Position numbers and translations under genes: made by a program
The notes under the pieces: model-generated
The model's input: the letters and a program-made list of their open reading frames with translations, nothing else
Databases searched by the model: none
What the model was told of the DNA's origin: nothing
Part shown: piece by piece, positions 7,895 through 17,669 of the stretch
Layout of the letters: every line of letters begins with the position of its first letter
How positions within the stretch are numbered: position 1 is the stretch's first letter
Origin: Peribacillus simplex
Lineage (GTDB): Bacteria; Bacillota; Bacilli; Bacillales; DSM-1321
NCBI RefSeq assembly: GCF_900156045.1
Contig: NZ_FTMX01000002.1
Location: 1 to 64,000 of the forward strand
Direction of reading: 5' to 3'
Length of the DNA stretch: 64,000 nucleotides

Positions 7895-9776
7895 CTTCTT
7901 TTTTCCCTTTGCTGGATACGAACCAAAGCAATCCAGCAAGAGCAAGGAATAGTAAGAATGGCAGCAAATTGCTGGCTAATTTAGCCGCAGCCGGAACTTG
8001 AACACCTGCTGCGATTAATATGGCAATAAGAACACCAATCAATGATTCACCTGCTATTAAACCAGAAGCAAATAATACACCTCTATCAACCCGTGCTTTA
8101 AGCGCTTCTTTTGTTTTCGAGAAGAACTCAACGAAGAATCGAATAAATCCACCGACCATGATTGGGGCACTAGTATGAACCGGCAAGTAAATGCCGACTG
8201 CAACAACAAGTGAATTCAGACCGAAAAATTCTAATGTGATGGAAATAGCTGCACCGATAAAGATGAGGGTCCAAGGTAAATCCCCCCCTAGAACACCTTC
8301 AGCAAGTATTTTCATTAGTGCCGCTTTAGGTGCAGGTAGTTCTGCAGATCCCATCGTATAGGCATTATCCATCAGAACCAGGATAAAACCAATTACGGAA
8401 GCGGAAGCAACAACACCGATCATCATGGCAACTTGTTGTTTCCATGGTGTCCCGCCGACGATATATCCTGTTTTTAGATCTTGTGAAACATCACCTGAAA
8501 CCGCAAGTGCTGTACAAATGATCGCAGCGACGGTTAATGCGGCTACCATTCCAGTCGTACCAGTAAAACCAGTAGCTTTATAGACAATGGCCACAATCAA
8601 CAGTGTAGCTATCGTCATTCCAGAAACAGGGGAAGAAGAACTTCCGACGATTCCAACAACCCTTGAAGCCACTGTCACGAATAAAAATCCAAAAATCGCA
8701 ATTGCAATCGCACCGATGATTCCGACATCTGTTATAGGTGTGAAAGCAATGATTAAAATTACGATGATCGTTCCCAACCAAACGTATTTAGCCGGCATGT
8801 CTTTTTCTGTACGGATCGAACCTGATTTTAGTTGTCCTTTATTGGCTTTTACGCCTTTAAGAGTATCAAAAACCGAACTGAAAAGTATTGGTAATGTTTT
8901 GATCAATGTGATCAATCCGCCAGTTGCCACGGCACCAGCACCAATATAGCGTATATAATTATCCCAAATTCCCCATGCATCCAATTCACCTATCGGTACA
9001 TCAGAAGGGAAAATGGCTGTTCCATTGCTTCCGCCAAAAAAGCTGATGGCCGGTATTAGAACGACCCAGGCTAATAAACCCCCACCTAGCATTTGTCCTG
9101 CAACACGCGGTCCAATAATATAACCTACACCCAAAAGGGAAGGAAAGGCATCAAGACCAACCACTGCATTTTTAAAATTCGTGATTCCTGTTTCAACCTC
9201 TGTCTTGAAAAGCTTAAACCCATCACCAAGCCCTTTAACGACACCGCCGATAACCAAACCGGCTCCGATTAGTTTCGCGCTTGTACCACCCTTTTCTCCT
9301 GACTTCAGGACCTCGGCACATGCCGTACCTTCAGGATATGGTAATGTTTCATGTTCCCTTACAATCAAAAGCTGGCGAAGGGGAACCATCATGAAGACCC
9401 CTAAAAATCCCCCAGTTAATACAACGAAAATGATGAACGCTTGACTCACGTCCATGTCCCACATGAATAATGCTGGTATGGTAAATACAGCACCGGCACC
9501 AATAGCCTCACCTGCCGTGGTCATCGTTTGCACAATATTGTTTTCTAATATTGAATCCCTGCGAAAAACCCCTCTTAAGATAGCCATTGAAATTACCGCT
9601 GCGGGTATTGAAGCAGAGACAGTTAAACCAATAAGTAGGCCTAAGTATGCATTTGCCGCCCCGAATACGATTGCAAGAATGATCCCTAGAATGATTGCAG
9701 TTGCAGTCAATTCCGGTAGAGATTTAGATGCAGATACGTACGGGACGAATTTACTCTCTTTTGAATTGTTCGACAA
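7884..9776 (-). CDS. OPT family oligopeptide transporter
   Basis: A 630-residue membrane protein with about 14-16 hydrophobic segments. It has the hallmarks of the OPT/YSL superfamily: an early AANAYLGLLIGLTVSASIPAA-like segment, LPYPEGTACAEVL near residue 150, and paired repeats of the fold. Bacterial members are proton-coupled importers of oligopeptides or metal chelates. The TTG at 9776 is preferred: AGGAAG lies 8 bases upstream, whereas the GTG three codons earlier overlaps that site. A sigma-A-like promoter precedes it at 9818-9847. It overlaps the PqqD-like gene downstream. Substrate unknown. Confidence 0.85.
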   Translation of the reverse strand: MSNNSKESKFVPYVSASKSLPELTATAIILGIILAIVFGAANAYLGLLIGLTVSASIPAAVISMAILRGVFRRDSILENNIVQTMTTAGEAIGAGAVFTIPALFMWDMDVSQAFIIFVVLTGGFLGVFMMVPLRQLLIVREHETLPYPEGTACAEVLKSGEKGGTSAKLIGAGLVIGGVVKGLGDGFKLFKTEVETGITNFKNAVVGLDAFPSLLGVGYIIGPRVAGQMLGGGLLAWVVLIPAISFFGGSNGTAIFPSDVPIGELDAWGIWDNYIRYIGAGAVATGGLITLIKTLPILFSSVFDTLKGVKANKGQLKSGSIRTEKDMPAKYVWLGTIIVILIIAFTPITDVGIIGAIAIAIFGFLFVTVASRVVGIVGSSSSPVSGMTIATLLIVAIVYKATGFTGTTGMVAALTVAAIICTALAVSGDVSQDLKTGYIVGGTPWKQQVAMMIGVVASASVIGFILVLMDNAYTMGSAELPAPKAALMKILAEGVLGGDLPWTLIFIGAAISITLEFFGLNSLVVAVGIYLPVHTSAPIMVGGFIRFFVEFFSKTKEALKARVDRGVLFASGLIAGESLIGVLIAILIAAGVQVPAAAKLASNLLPFLLFLALAGLLWFVSSKGKKEDAS

Positions 9777-9817
9777 TTTAGCCACTTCCTATGTTAAACT
9801 TTAAAATCACAGAGAAC

Positions 9818-9847
9818 ATTATATCACTGTAATTTAAAGTCACGCAA
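9818..9847 (-). promoter_or_regulatory. Likely sigma-A promoter of the OPT gene
   Basis: On the minus strand TTGCGT (9847-9842), an 18-base spacer and a perfect TATAAT (9823-9818) precede the OPT start by about 40 bases. The rest of the 339-base gap 9777-10115 holds two inverted repeats (9872-9894 and 10032-10050) and no ORF. Confidence 0.5.
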
Positions 9848-9871
9848 TGGAAAAATTCTGCTTATTAAAAG

Positions 9872-9894
9872 TCTGATTATATCCAATAATCAGA
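9872..9894. promoter_or_regulatory. Inverted repeat upstream of the OPT promoter
   Basis: TCTGATTAT and ATAATCAGA, perfect 9-bp arms around a 5-base spacer, lie about 25 bases upstream of the proposed -35 box of the OPT gene. It has no T-tract, so an operator is more likely than a terminator. The binding protein is unknown. Confidence 0.35.
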
Positions 9895-10031
9895 TTAGTG
9901 GTTCCGCTTTTAAATTATATAAAAATAACATTCATCTCATAACCATCAGTTATGGGCCTATTCGTTACATGAAATCATTGTATTTCATTCATTCGATGAC
10001 TGATCAGCACTCCTTATTAGCTCCATGAGCA

Positions 10032-10050
10032 AATAACCCACTGGGTTATT
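10032..10050. promoter_or_regulatory. Perfect palindrome upstream of the cupin gene
   Basis: AATAACCCA-C-TGGGTTATT, 9-bp arms around one base, is a 19-bp operator-like palindrome 65 bases upstream of the cupin ATG. No T-run follows and the loop is too short for a terminator hairpin. It is probably a protein-binding site; the regulator is not identified. Confidence 0.4.
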
Positions 10051-10115
10051 GCACATTAAAATGAGATCTAACATATCCTGAAAAATCAAGTCTTAAAAAA
10101 AGGAATGATAAATCC

Positions 10116-10769
10116 ATGGTCTCTTATATGGACTATACTTCACCATCCACACAATACTTTTTTGATATTAATAAAAGCAATTTAATGAAAAAAGACAATC
10201 AAAACTATATAAATATATTAGGTATCAAACAATTGAACACTCTCGAAAATGTTTCTTTATTAGATATTTACCTTAGTTCAAATAATGTCGTAGAACCGCA
10301 TTATCACCAAAATGCTGCAGAGCTAGTGTATTGCATTTCTGGAGCCGCAACCGTTTCATTACTGAATCCTTTTACTAAGCAAATCCAAAATTATCCCATT
10401 AAACCTGGCCAAGTAGCCAACGTTCCACAAGGTTGGTGGCATTATGAAGTGGCTAATACGGATAATACTCACCTGCTGGCCATTTTTAATGCACCGACAC
10501 CTGAGGTGATTCTAGGTTCGGATATCTTGAAATTGACACCTGCAAATATTATGGCGCATACGTATTGCATGGATGAAAACCAATGGAAAAAAGCGATTGC
10601 ACCGGTTCAACCCTCAACATTCATCGGTCCGCCAGCCAACTGCCATCGAGCGTCCGAAGAAGACATGCAGCAATATCCCCAATATAATAATCACTATGCT
10701 AACCAAATGTATAATGCCCCGGCATATAACTATCAATTCCAGCCCACCCCCCCATATTATTATTATTGA
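10116..10769 (+). CDS. Cupin-domain protein with Tyr/Pro-rich tail
   Basis: A 217-residue protein. Residues about 35-140 form a single cupin barrel: PHYHQNAAELVYCISG carries the first metal motif (His, His, Glu), and PGQVANVPQGWWHYEV carries the second (His). This is the bicupin half seen in oxalate decarboxylase-like and germin-like proteins. Residues about 185-217 form a low-complexity tail rich in Tyr, Asn, Pro and Gln that ends in PPYYYY. Such tails are common in spore coat or surface proteins of bacilli, but coat location is inference. AAAGGA lies about 12 bases before the ATG. It is flanked upstream by a perfect palindrome and downstream by a copy of the mutL terminator. Function unknown. 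Confidence 0.65.
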   Translation: MVSYMDYTSPSTQYFFDINKSNLMKKDNQNYINILGIKQLNTLENVSLLDIYLSSNNVVEPHYHQNAAELVYCISGAATVSLLNPFTKQIQNYPIKPGQVANVPQGWWHYEVANTDNTHLLAIFNAPTPEVILGSDILKLTPANIMAHTYCMDENQWKKAIAPVQPSTFIGPPANCHRASEEDMQQYPQYNNHYANQMYNAPAYNYQFQPTPPYYYY

Positions 10770-10834
10770 TGACCTTATCCATGGCCTGTTCAAGGCGTAT
10801 ACACCTTCATTGATGACGTCTAATAAATCGGAAG

Positions 10835-10900
10835 AAAAAAAGCAATGGAGAACCCCATAACATCAGGATTCTCCATTGCTTTTCACTACATGACCCGTTT
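10835..10900. repeat. Second copy of the mutL terminator and 3' end
   Basis: This 66-base stretch aligns without gaps to 12005-12070 (57 of 66 identical by eye). It contains the hairpin AGCAATGGAGAACC...TTCTCCATTGCT with A-run and T-run flanks, so it acts as the bidirectional terminator for the cupin gene. The similarity extends through TACATGA into what is the last codons of mutL in the other copy. Confidence 0.7.
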
Positions 10901-11181
10901 AAAAAGCCGATCTCATATACTTTCGCAACATCTTTCATTATGGTGTCACCCAATGTTGTTTATAGGTATTAAAATCCAACATAGACTTGGCAACTGAGAT
11001 TTACTTTTCTTATATATATTCTACCGAGTTTCTTCTTATAATATAAGAAATTTTCAAATTGATTGATTCCCCTTTATAACAACAGATCATTCACTTCAAT
11101 TTTGTGATTGGCCAGAACTTATCTTATCTTTAAAAGGAACCTACACTTTTCAAGATGTTGTTGAAACCAGTTCTATAAAAT

Positions 11182-11376
11182 TTAACTGCCTGACTCTTTG
11201 TAACACTCTGGAATTTTGTTTTTACATTTTAACATGTTCTTCAGATACGAAATACCTAACTTTAATTTTTCTTTTATAAACAAACTTCTTAGGGGGTATT
11301 CCCTTCCAACTCTAGGAATAAATATTATGAAAAGATTGTCAATTTCCAGTACGTTTAAATTTTTCTTTGAATTATA
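11182..11376 (-). pseudogene. Degenerate reading frame, unknown family
   Basis: An open minus-strand frame of about 64 codons with no ATG/GTG/TTG at a suitable place ends in TAA at 11184-11182. It reads FIPRVGREYPLRSLFIKEK in the middle and NKIPECYKESGS at the end. The composition is protein-like, but there is no start, no ribosome site and no recognised family. It is probably the 3' end of a decayed gene. Confidence 0.25.
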
Positions 11377-11588
11377 TTAATGTTAACAAAAAGAAAGATC
11401 ACCCGGCCATACTCCGAGCAACTCATTCAATAAAAGGGAATATAGTGTACAACTAAAAACACTCGCGCTATTTAGAAGACTTCTCCAAAACTTTCATATT
11501 ATCACTTTATCACAGGAAAAATGAATAATTGTCCGTTTATCGAACCCTTTATATTACGGATTTGTGTCTTCTTTTTTTCATACAGTTG

Positions 11589-11825
11589 CTAAAATGTTTC
11601 TTTTAATTTAAAATCTTTAATTTTATTATAAATCATAATCTGCATCCCTAAGAAAACCCCATTTAGAATTGCTATAATGAAAAATGGACCAGCATCTTCG
11701 CTTAAAATTGGAACTGAAGCATTACTTATTTTGAGGCTTGAACCTACAGAAATGGATTCTTTTAAGCGTATCAGTGCCAGTAAGGCCGACTGTTTGTATA
11801 ATGACTGTATGCGTTTGCACGGATG
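11589..11825 (-). pseudogene. Degenerate frame with one membrane segment
   Basis: A minus-strand frame of 78 codons follows a TGA and has no usual start codon. It reads ISNASVPILSEDAGPFFII and then a hydrophobic stretch AILNGVFLGMQIMIY with a basic end NKIKDFKLKETF, like the C-terminus of a small membrane protein. Upstream, protein-like text continues in other frames (for example DMKVIGYNAPPKNPNGYISC), which suggests frameshifts. The family is not recognised. Confidence 0.3.
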
Positions 11826-12004
11826 TCATTTTTGTTTCCTTTCTATACTTGCAAGAAATATAACCATTAGGATTTTTAGGTGGAGCATTATATCCAATTA
11901 CTTTCATATCAAACTTTTTAGCTGTCCCGACAGCACTTGGAGTTGTTGAAATAGCCCCAGTGCGTCTTGTTCTTCTGATACAGTTGATATTCTACTTGAC
12001 CATC

Positions 12005-12070
12005 AAAAAAAGCAATGGAGGACCCTATTACATAAGGGTTCTCCATTGCTTTTCATTACATGATCCTCTT
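12005..12070 (-). terminator. mutL intrinsic terminator (duplicated element)
   Basis: On the minus strand AGCAATGGAGAACCCT pairs with AGGGTCCTCCATTGCT around 8 bases and is followed by seven T residues. It starts about 3 bases after the mutL stop. The same sequence, including the end of mutL, is repeated at 10835-10900. Confidence 0.85.
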
Positions 12071-13990
12071 GAACATTTTCTCCATTTCATAAATGGAATA
12101 AGAGATGATGATAGGTCTTCCATGTGGGCATGTGAAGGGATCGGTTGTCCGCCTTAGTTCGTCCAATAGTGCTTGGATTTCATCATTGCGCAGATGACGG
12201 TTTGCCTTTATTGAGGCTTTACAGCTCATCATAATGGCTGCTTCTTCACGCAATTTTTTGATGTCGACCTTTTTCATCGATAGCAATTGCTCTATCATTT
12301 CTTCAAGGATTTCCTGTTCAATTCCTTTAGGGAACCATTGTGGATGCGATCGGACAATATAGGCGTTATAGCCAAACTCTTCTAAATAGACGCCGACTTT
12401 TTCCAATTCATGACGATATTCATTTATCCTGATGCATTGGTCTGTTGAAAATTCAAGGGTGATGGGAACCAGCATATCCTGTAGCTCGTTTTCAACGCGT
12501 CCGACCTTTTCTTTAAAATATTCGTATTTGATCCGTTCCTGGGCAGCATGTTGGTCTATGATGTACAAACCTTTTTCGTTTTGGGCGAAAATATAGGTAC
12601 CATGCATTTGCCCAATTGGGTACATGGGAGGGATGCGGCTATCCGGTTCATTCACCTCAATTTCATCCTCTTGTTCGACAGTGTAGGTTGTATACTTTTC
12701 AGCTGACTCGTAATTCGGTTTGCTTTCATCAACTTGTAAGACCGGAATATGGGCATCTTCCATTTGCTGCTGTTCATTGCTATAGATTATTTCCTTTATT
12801 GGTTCAAGATTGAAATCTTCATTATGATCCACGTGACTCTTTTGTTCCTGCTTTTCCCGAATCAAGGTGTCCTTCAAGAGTGAAGCTTCTTTCTTGGCTT
12901 CTTCAAGGACCCGCTTGCCGCTTTCGACAACATGGTCCAATTCCAGCGTAGTTTGCTCACTTTTCACCTGTTCCGGCTTTGGTGTATATCCACTTGGTAT
13001 TAGAGTCATCTTTTTAAACGAAGATTTAATCGTTTCCGATACAAGACTATACAATTCCAGTTCCTTGCTGAGCCTTACCTCCATTTTGGATGGATGTACA
13101 TTGACATCGACAAGAATCGGATCCATTTCAATATTCAACAAAGCAATTGGAAAACGCCCAATTGGAAGAAGTGTATGGTACCCATCCAGGATTGCTTTCA
13201 CGAGCGCATAGTTTTTAATGAAGCGGCCGTTAATCATTGTTGAAATATAATTCCTTGAAGCCCGGGTGACCTCAGGCATAACGATATATCCGGATAATTT
13301 GAAGTCCAAGGAGCTTGCCTGAACCGGAATCATTTTTTTGGCAATATTCGTACCATAGATTGCGGCTAGCACCTGCCTGACATCACCGTTACCATTCGTA
13401 TGCAGGATTCGCTTCTCGTTGTGTGATAACCGTATGGAAACATCCGGATGCGAAAGTGCGAGCCTGTTAGCGACATCCGTAATATTTCCTAGCTCGGTAT
13501 GAATGGTTTTCATATATTTCAACCTTGCAGGAGTATTGTAAAACAAATCGGAAACCAGGATATCCGTTCCTTTCCGGCTGGATGAAGCCTCGAGTTCCTT
13601 GACCATGCCGCCTTCAAGAAGTATGCGCGTTCCCACATCTTCGCCTGTGCTGCTTTTCATTTCAAAACGGGAAACTGAAGCAATACTGGGCATTGCTTCA
13701 CCGCGGAAGCCCAGTGTTCGAATTCGGAAAAGATCATTTTCATCTTTTATTTTACTTGTGGCGTGGCGTTTAAATGCCGCTTCTATGTCGTCAGCCAAAA
13801 TCCCATCGCCGTTATCCACGATCCGAATGGAGCCAAGTCCAGCCTCCACCAATTCAATCTCTATAATGGTACTGTTTGCATCTATTGCGTTTTCCACAAG
13901 TTCCTTAACGACTGAGGCTGGGCGTTCAACAACTTCGCCAGCTGCGATTTTATTAGATAAAGCCTCATCAAGCTGTATGATTTTTCCCAT
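12056..13990 (-). CDS. mutL: DNA mismatch repair protein MutL
   Basis: A 644-residue MutL. The GHKL ATPase domain shows ENAIDANS (33-40), DNGDGI near 59 and GFRGEA (94-99). A poorly conserved linker runs from about 335 to 450. The C-terminal endonuclease/dimer domain has [12 protein letters not shown] at 479-490, the metal-binding DQHA(X)2E(X)4E motif of nicking MutL proteins, plus CKASIKA and CPHGRP near the end. It is recruited by MutS and the sliding clamp and nicks the new strand. The start is 22 bases after the mutS stop, so mutS-mutL form an operon. A strong terminator follows. Confidence 0.97.
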   Translation of the reverse strand: MGKIIQLDEALSNKIAAGEVVERPASVVKELVENAIDANSTIIEIELVEAGLGSIRIVDNGDGILADDIEAAFKRHATSKIKDENDLFRIRTLGFRGEAMPSIASVSRFEMKSSTGEDVGTRILLEGGMVKELEASSSRKGTDILVSDLFYNTPARLKYMKTIHTELGNITDVANRLALSHPDVSIRLSHNEKRILHTNGNGDVRQVLAAIYGTNIAKKMIPVQASSLDFKLSGYIVMPEVTRASRNYISTMINGRFIKNYALVKAILDGYHTLLPIGRFPIALLNIEMDPILVDVNVHPSKMEVRLSKELELYSLVSETIKSSFKKMTLIPSGYTPKPEQVKSEQTTLELDHVVESGKRVLEEAKKEASLLKDTLIREKQEQKSHVDHNEDFNLEPIKEIIYSNEQQQMEDAHIPVLQVDESKPNYESAEKYTTYTVEQEDEIEVNEPDSRIPPMYPIGQMHGTYIFAQNEKGLYIIDQHAAQERIKYEYFKEKVGRVENELQDMLVPITLEFSTDQCIRINEYRHELEKVGVYLEEFGYNAYIVRSHPQWFPKGIEQEILEEMIEQLLSMKKVDIKKLREEAAIMMSCKASIKANRHLRNDEIQALLDELRRTTDPFTCPHGRPIIISYSIYEMEKMFKRIM

Positions 13991-14012
13991 TTTTATCGCC
14001 TCGCTTTAATTC

Positions 14013-16640
14013 TCATTTAAGTTTCTTTTGTAATTTATAAAGGGTATTCATTGCCTCAAGCGGCGTCATTTCAAGGATATCCAGTGATTTTATGTCATCC
14101 AGCACCTTTTTTTCCTTAGGTGAAGAATTCACTCTTCCTTTAGGAGCCTCTTCCCCAAAGAAGGAAAGCTGCGCTTCATTGACGGATGTAACCGGGTCAG
14201 CTTCGGCAATAGGTGCTTCTACAGCAACAGCAGGCTGTTCAGGCATCGTCTTTTCATGTCCATTTTCATTCTCTAGCTGCGCTAAAATAGCGGCCGCCCG
14301 ATCTATTAACTGCTCCGGTAAATCAGCTAGCTTAGCCACATGGATTCCATAGCTTTTATCTGCTGGCCCTTCTTTAATTTTATGAAGGAAAACGACATTT
14401 CCATTTTGCTCAATGGCACTGACATGGATATTTTTCAATTTTGGCAGTTCCGCTGCCAATACAGTCAATTCGTGATAGTGAGTCGAAAAGAGAGTCTTTG
14501 CCCCAATTTCCTCATGAATATATTCAATGATGGCCTGAGCAAGCGCCATCCCATCATAAGTTGATGTTCCCCGCCCTATTTCATCAAATAATATCAAACT
14601 GTTTTCTGACGCATTCATGATGGCATTTCTTGCTTCAAGCATCTCGACCATGAATGTACTTTGACCGGAAATCAAATCATCTGCCGCGCCAATCCTAGTA
14701 AACACCTTATCAAAAATAGGCAATTCAGCTATATTTGCGGATACGAAGCATCCAATTTGCGCTAGAATCGATGTTAGCGCAATTTGACGCATATACGTAC
14801 TTTTACCCGACATATTGGGCCCTGTGATCAAAAGTAACTCCCGGTCTCCATCCATAAAGCAGTCATTGGGGACATACTCCTGTGATTGAAGGACTTTCTC
14901 GACCACTGGATGCCGGCCTTCCTTCAGTACGATTCTTCGATCATCAGAAAAGACTGGCTTCACATAATGACGTTCTTCGCTAATCGTTGCAAAGCACTGC
15001 AGGACATCCAGTTCACTGACGCCTTTCGCTAAATCCTGTAAGCGCGGGATATAGCTTTTGACCTCTTCACGAAGATTGAGGAATAGGTCATACTCCAAAC
15101 TGATGCTTTTTTCTTCTGCTTGTAAAATCAAAGCTTCCTTTTCTTTCAATTCAGGTGTGATATAACGTTCGGCATTCGTCAAGGTCTGCTTCCGTTCATA
15201 CCGGCCTTCTTCAAGCAGATGCAAATTGGCTCGTGTGACTTCAATGTAATAGCCAAATACACGATTATATCCGATTTTCAATGATTTGATCCCGGTACGT
15301 TCCCGCTCTTCGCGTTCAAGCTGCGCAATCCAAGTTTTCCCGTTTCTGCTGGCATCCCTGTATGTATCCAGCTCCTTATGGAAACCATCCTGAATGATAT
15401 TCCCTTCCTTCACGGACAATGGCGGGTTTTCTACAAGCGCCGTTTCAAGCAAATCCGTCACTTCTTCGCAAGGATCCAATTTATCGGCGAGAATTGAAAT
15501 ATCCTGATTGGAAGCCATTGACTTCACGATTTCACGAATGATCGGCACTTGCTGCAATGAACGTTTCAGTTGAATCAAATCACGAGCGTTTACATTCCCG
15601 AAGGCCACCCTTCCGGCAAGCCGCTCCAAGTCGTACACTTCCTTAAGGCGTTCACGTAAGTCCTGCCGTTCGAAGTATTGACTTTTCAGGGTTTCAACAA
15701 GGTTTTGTCTCCGCTCGATCTGTTTTTTATTAATGAGCGGTCTATCAATCCATTGTTTCAACATCCTTCCGCCCATCGCTGTTTTCGTTTCATCAAGCAG
15801 CCATAATAATGAGCCTTTTTTACCTTTGGAACGAATGGTTTCAGTTAATTCCAAATTGCGTTTGCTATAATAATCAATTTTCATATATTGTGATGTTTCA
15901 TATGCCAGCACTGGCTGTAAATGATCCAAGCTGCGTTTTTGGGTACGGTAAAGATAATTCAATAAACGTGAGATCGTTGTCGCCAGTTTCTGGTCTTTTA
16001 ATAGATGAAGCAATGCAACGAATGACTCGCTTTGAACTAAATTACTCTCTAGTGAAAGAGCGGCAGCGCCCCGTTCTTGCAGCCTTTTTTTCCATTCTTC
16101 ATTGAAATCCTCGGCAATGACCACTTCACTCGCACCAAGGATGGCAAATTCATTCAGGACTTCCTCGAAACTCTCAATTAAAGTGACCTTATTTTCCCCT
16201 GTCGATAAATCATTGTATCCAAAGCCAAACTGTCCATCCGTGAAATAAGTGATGGTGGCAATATAATTATTTTCCTTTTCACGTAGACCCTTACTATCCA
16301 TTTTCGTTCCCGGAGTAATCAGCTGGACAACTTCCCTGCGTACCACACCTTTGGCTTGCTTCGGATCTTCGGTTTGTTCACAAATAGCTACTTTAAAACC
16401 TTTTTCTATCAATATATCAATATAATTAGCAGCCGAGTGATACGGAATGCCGCACATCGGAATTCGCTCTTCACTACCGCCTTCTCGGCTCGTTAATGTG
16501 ATTTCGAGCTCTTGTGATGCATTCAGTGCATCGTCAAAAAACATTTCATAAAAATCGCCTAAACGAAAAAATAAAAAGGCATCCTGATACTCTGCCTTAA
16601 TTTTTAAATATTGCTGTATCATCGGAGTATATCCAGCCAT
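14013..16640 (-). CDS. mutS: DNA mismatch repair protein MutS
   Basis: An 875-residue MutS that binds base mismatches and small loops. The mismatch-reading motif is in GDFYEMF (Phe30-x-Glu32). Connector, core and clamp domains follow. The C-terminal ABC-type ATPase has GPNMSGKST (Walker A, near residue 605) and [14 protein letters not shown] (Walker B and signature). The last 80 residues include a beta-clamp/MutL-interaction tail of low conservation. Length is close to the usual 850-880. It is the first gene of the mutSL operon, with an extended -10 promoter at 16690-16695, about 50 bases before the start. Confidence 0.97.
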   Translation of the reverse strand: MAGYTPMIQQYLKIKAEYQDAFLFFRLGDFYEMFFDDALNASQELEITLTSREGGSEERIPMCGIPYHSAANYIDILIEKGFKVAICEQTEDPKQAKGVVRREVVQLITPGTKMDSKGLREKENNYIATITYFTDGQFGFGYNDLSTGENKVTLIESFEEVLNEFAILGASEVVIAEDFNEEWKKRLQERGAAALSLESNLVQSESFVALLHLLKDQKLATTISRLLNYLYRTQKRSLDHLQPVLAYETSQYMKIDYYSKRNLELTETIRSKGKKGSLLWLLDETKTAMGGRMLKQWIDRPLINKKQIERRQNLVETLKSQYFERQDLRERLKEVYDLERLAGRVAFGNVNARDLIQLKRSLQQVPIIREIVKSMASNQDISILADKLDPCEEVTDLLETALVENPPLSVKEGNIIQDGFHKELDTYRDASRNGKTWIAQLEREERERTGIKSLKIGYNRVFGYYIEVTRANLHLLEEGRYERKQTLTNAERYITPELKEKEALILQAEEKSISLEYDLFLNLREEVKSYIPRLQDLAKGVSELDVLQCFATISEERHYVKPVFSDDRRIVLKEGRHPVVEKVLQSQEYVPNDCFMDGDRELLLITGPNMSGKSTYMRQIALTSILAQIGCFVSANIAELPIFDKVFTRIGAADDLISGQSTFMVEMLEARNAIMNASENSLILFDEIGRGTSTYDGMALAQAIIEYIHEEIGAKTLFSTHYHELTVLAAELPKLKNIHVSAIEQNGNVVFLHKIKEGPADKSYGIHVAKLADLPEQLIDRAAAILAQLENENGHEKTMPEQPAVAVEAPIAEADPVTSVNEAQLSFFGEEAPKGRVNSSPKEKKVLDDIKSLDILEMTPLEAMNTLYKLQKKLK

Positions 16641-16689
16641 TCCTTCAAAACCTTTCCAAACTAAAATCTATTACACATTTATGTCCTTC

Positions 16690-16698
16690 ATTATAACA
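16690..16698 (-). promoter_or_regulatory. Likely sigma-A promoter of mutSL (extended -10)
   Basis: On the minus strand TGTTATAAT combines an upstream TG with a perfect TATAAT. No good -35 box is seen, as is allowed with an extended -10. It lies about 50 bases before the mutS ATG. Confidence 0.45.
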
Positions 16699-16876
16699 TA
16701 CGGGAAAGCAACATTGCCTGTATTCGAAATTGCATGGAAAATCAATTATACTTTGAAATCAAACTTTTTTTGGGCTGCCTTTGCAAAGCCATACGCACGG
16801 ATATAGTTACACTCCATCCCTATTTTTAATTATGCCCAGGCCTGCACGGGGCTTGTCCCGCTTCAAATTAAATAAA

Positions 16877-16902
16877 ACCGGATGAAGGGAATGTCATCCG
16901 GT
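16877..16902 (-). terminator. Intrinsic terminator after cotE
   Basis: ACCGGATGA and TCATCCGGT form a 9-bp stem with an 8-base loop. On the minus strand TTTTATTT follows. It begins 16 bases after the cotE stop and separates cotE from mutS. Confidence 0.8.
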
Positions 16903-16917
16903 ATTAATTTCTAAATT

Positions 16918-17457
16918 CTATTCGTCTTCGAATTCATCAAGGAAATCCGGATCTAAATCTTCGAAATCCTCATCATCGAAATCAGAGCCCCAGTCATCCT
17001 CACAGCGGCCATCTGGACTAACAGCGACACAAATTTTCGTTTCGCCGACGACTTCCACAAAGAATTCCCTTTCCACATGGACAATGATTTTTTGTCCACA
17101 TGGGGAGATGCAAGCTTCTAAACAATTCGGCTGTTGGACAGCTTTTGCAACTATTTCATGGTCATCAAGACAATCGGGATCACGGTATTTCAGCGAAATA
17201 ACGTCGGTATATTGCACTTTTTCAGTTACAACTTCCGTCTTCGAATTTTGGTTATAAGAATACCAGACGTTGATTTCGTAGCTGCCGTGAATTTCTACCT
17301 TTTTGCCGACTTTCTTTGCATCGTATTTATGGTTGATGATCCAACAACCTAGAATGCTAGAAGGATGATGAGCCGGGCAAATGGTGTGAGAGGACTTTGT
17401 GAATTTACGTCCTTTTGCCACCACCGCTTTAGTAATTATCTCTCTATATTGTGACAT
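16918..17457 (-). CDS. cotE: Outer spore coat morphogenetic protein CotE
   Basis: A 179-residue CotE. The N-terminus [19 protein letters not shown] is characteristic. A long middle domain includes the conserved [11 protein letters not shown] segment, and the last 30 residues are almost all Asp, Glu and Phe (very acidic tail), as in the family. CotE assembles as a ring around the forespore and recruits most outer coat proteins. The N-terminal part drives oligomerisation and the C-terminal part client binding. The start has GGAGG 11 bases upstream. Two sporulation-type promoters are visible upstream. Its place between ymcA and mutS is the usual Bacillus order. Confidence 0.96.
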   Translation of the reverse strand: MSQYREIITKAVVAKGRKFTKSSHTICPAHHPSSILGCWIINHKYDAKKVGKKVEIHGSYEINVWYSYNQNSKTEVVTEKVQYTDVISLKYRDPDCLDDHEIVAKAVQQPNCLEACISPCGQKIIVHVEREFFVEVVGETKICVAVSPDGRCEDDWGSDFDDEDFEDLDPDFLDEFEDE

Positions 17458-17488
17458 GCTAGCGAACCCTCCTCATACAGTTTCCATT

Positions 17489-17516
17489 CATCCTATGCGT
17501 GGTAAAAGTCTAGTGT
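17489..17516 (-). promoter_or_regulatory. Candidate sigma-K promoter of cotE
   Basis: On the minus strand ACA, about 16 bases, then CATAGGATG resembles the sigma-K pattern (AC, 16-17 bases, CATAnnnTA) and lies about 35 bases before the cotE start. In B. subtilis cotE is known to have both sigma-E and sigma-K promoters, which supports the reading. Confidence 0.4.
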
Positions 17517-17567
17517 GCGTAGAATTTTAATTGTTTGAAAACTGCTGTAATGTTTTAAACCTAGGTT

Positions 17568-17594
17568 ATTTTATGCGCAAGTTTTGGGATATGT
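17568..17594 (-). promoter_or_regulatory. Candidate sigma-E promoter of cotE
   Basis: On the minus strand CATAAAAT (7 of 8 to the sigma-E -10 consensus) is preceded by ACATATC at 12 bases, a little short of the usual spacing. It lies about 110 bases upstream of the cotE start. Confidence 0.4.
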
Positions 17595-17634
17595 GTCACG
17601 AATGGGCACTGTATAAGGATTTCCGCATATAAAA

Positions 17635-17664
17635 AAGCCCTTCAGAAATCAGAAGGGCTTTTTT
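17635..17664 (-). terminator. Intrinsic terminator after ymcA
   Basis: AAGCCCTTC and GAAGGGCTT pair around 8 bases, with A-run and T-run flanks on both sides. It lies just after the ymcA stop and ends the miaB-ymcA operon; it may work in both directions. Confidence 0.85.
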
Positions 17665-17669
17665 TATAT

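Larger units (their letters stand above)
10901..12004. other. About 1.1 kb without an intact gene
   Basis: Between the two mutL-terminator copies there is no complete gene. The sequence is AT-rich, with broken minus-strand reading frames (11182-11376 and 11589-11825) and further frame fragments up to about 11990. No transposase, terminal inverted repeat or RNA gene was recognised. The most economical reading is decayed former genes. Confidence 0.5.

Noticed and set aside
10573-10860. 95-codon ORF overlapping the cupin gene
   Set aside because: Out of frame inside the cupin gene and ends in the terminator; no own ribosome site.
10770-12055. Insertion sequence as cause of the decayed region
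   Set aside because: No transposase fragment, terminal inverted repeats or target duplication could be seen; the flanking repeats are mutL terminator copies.
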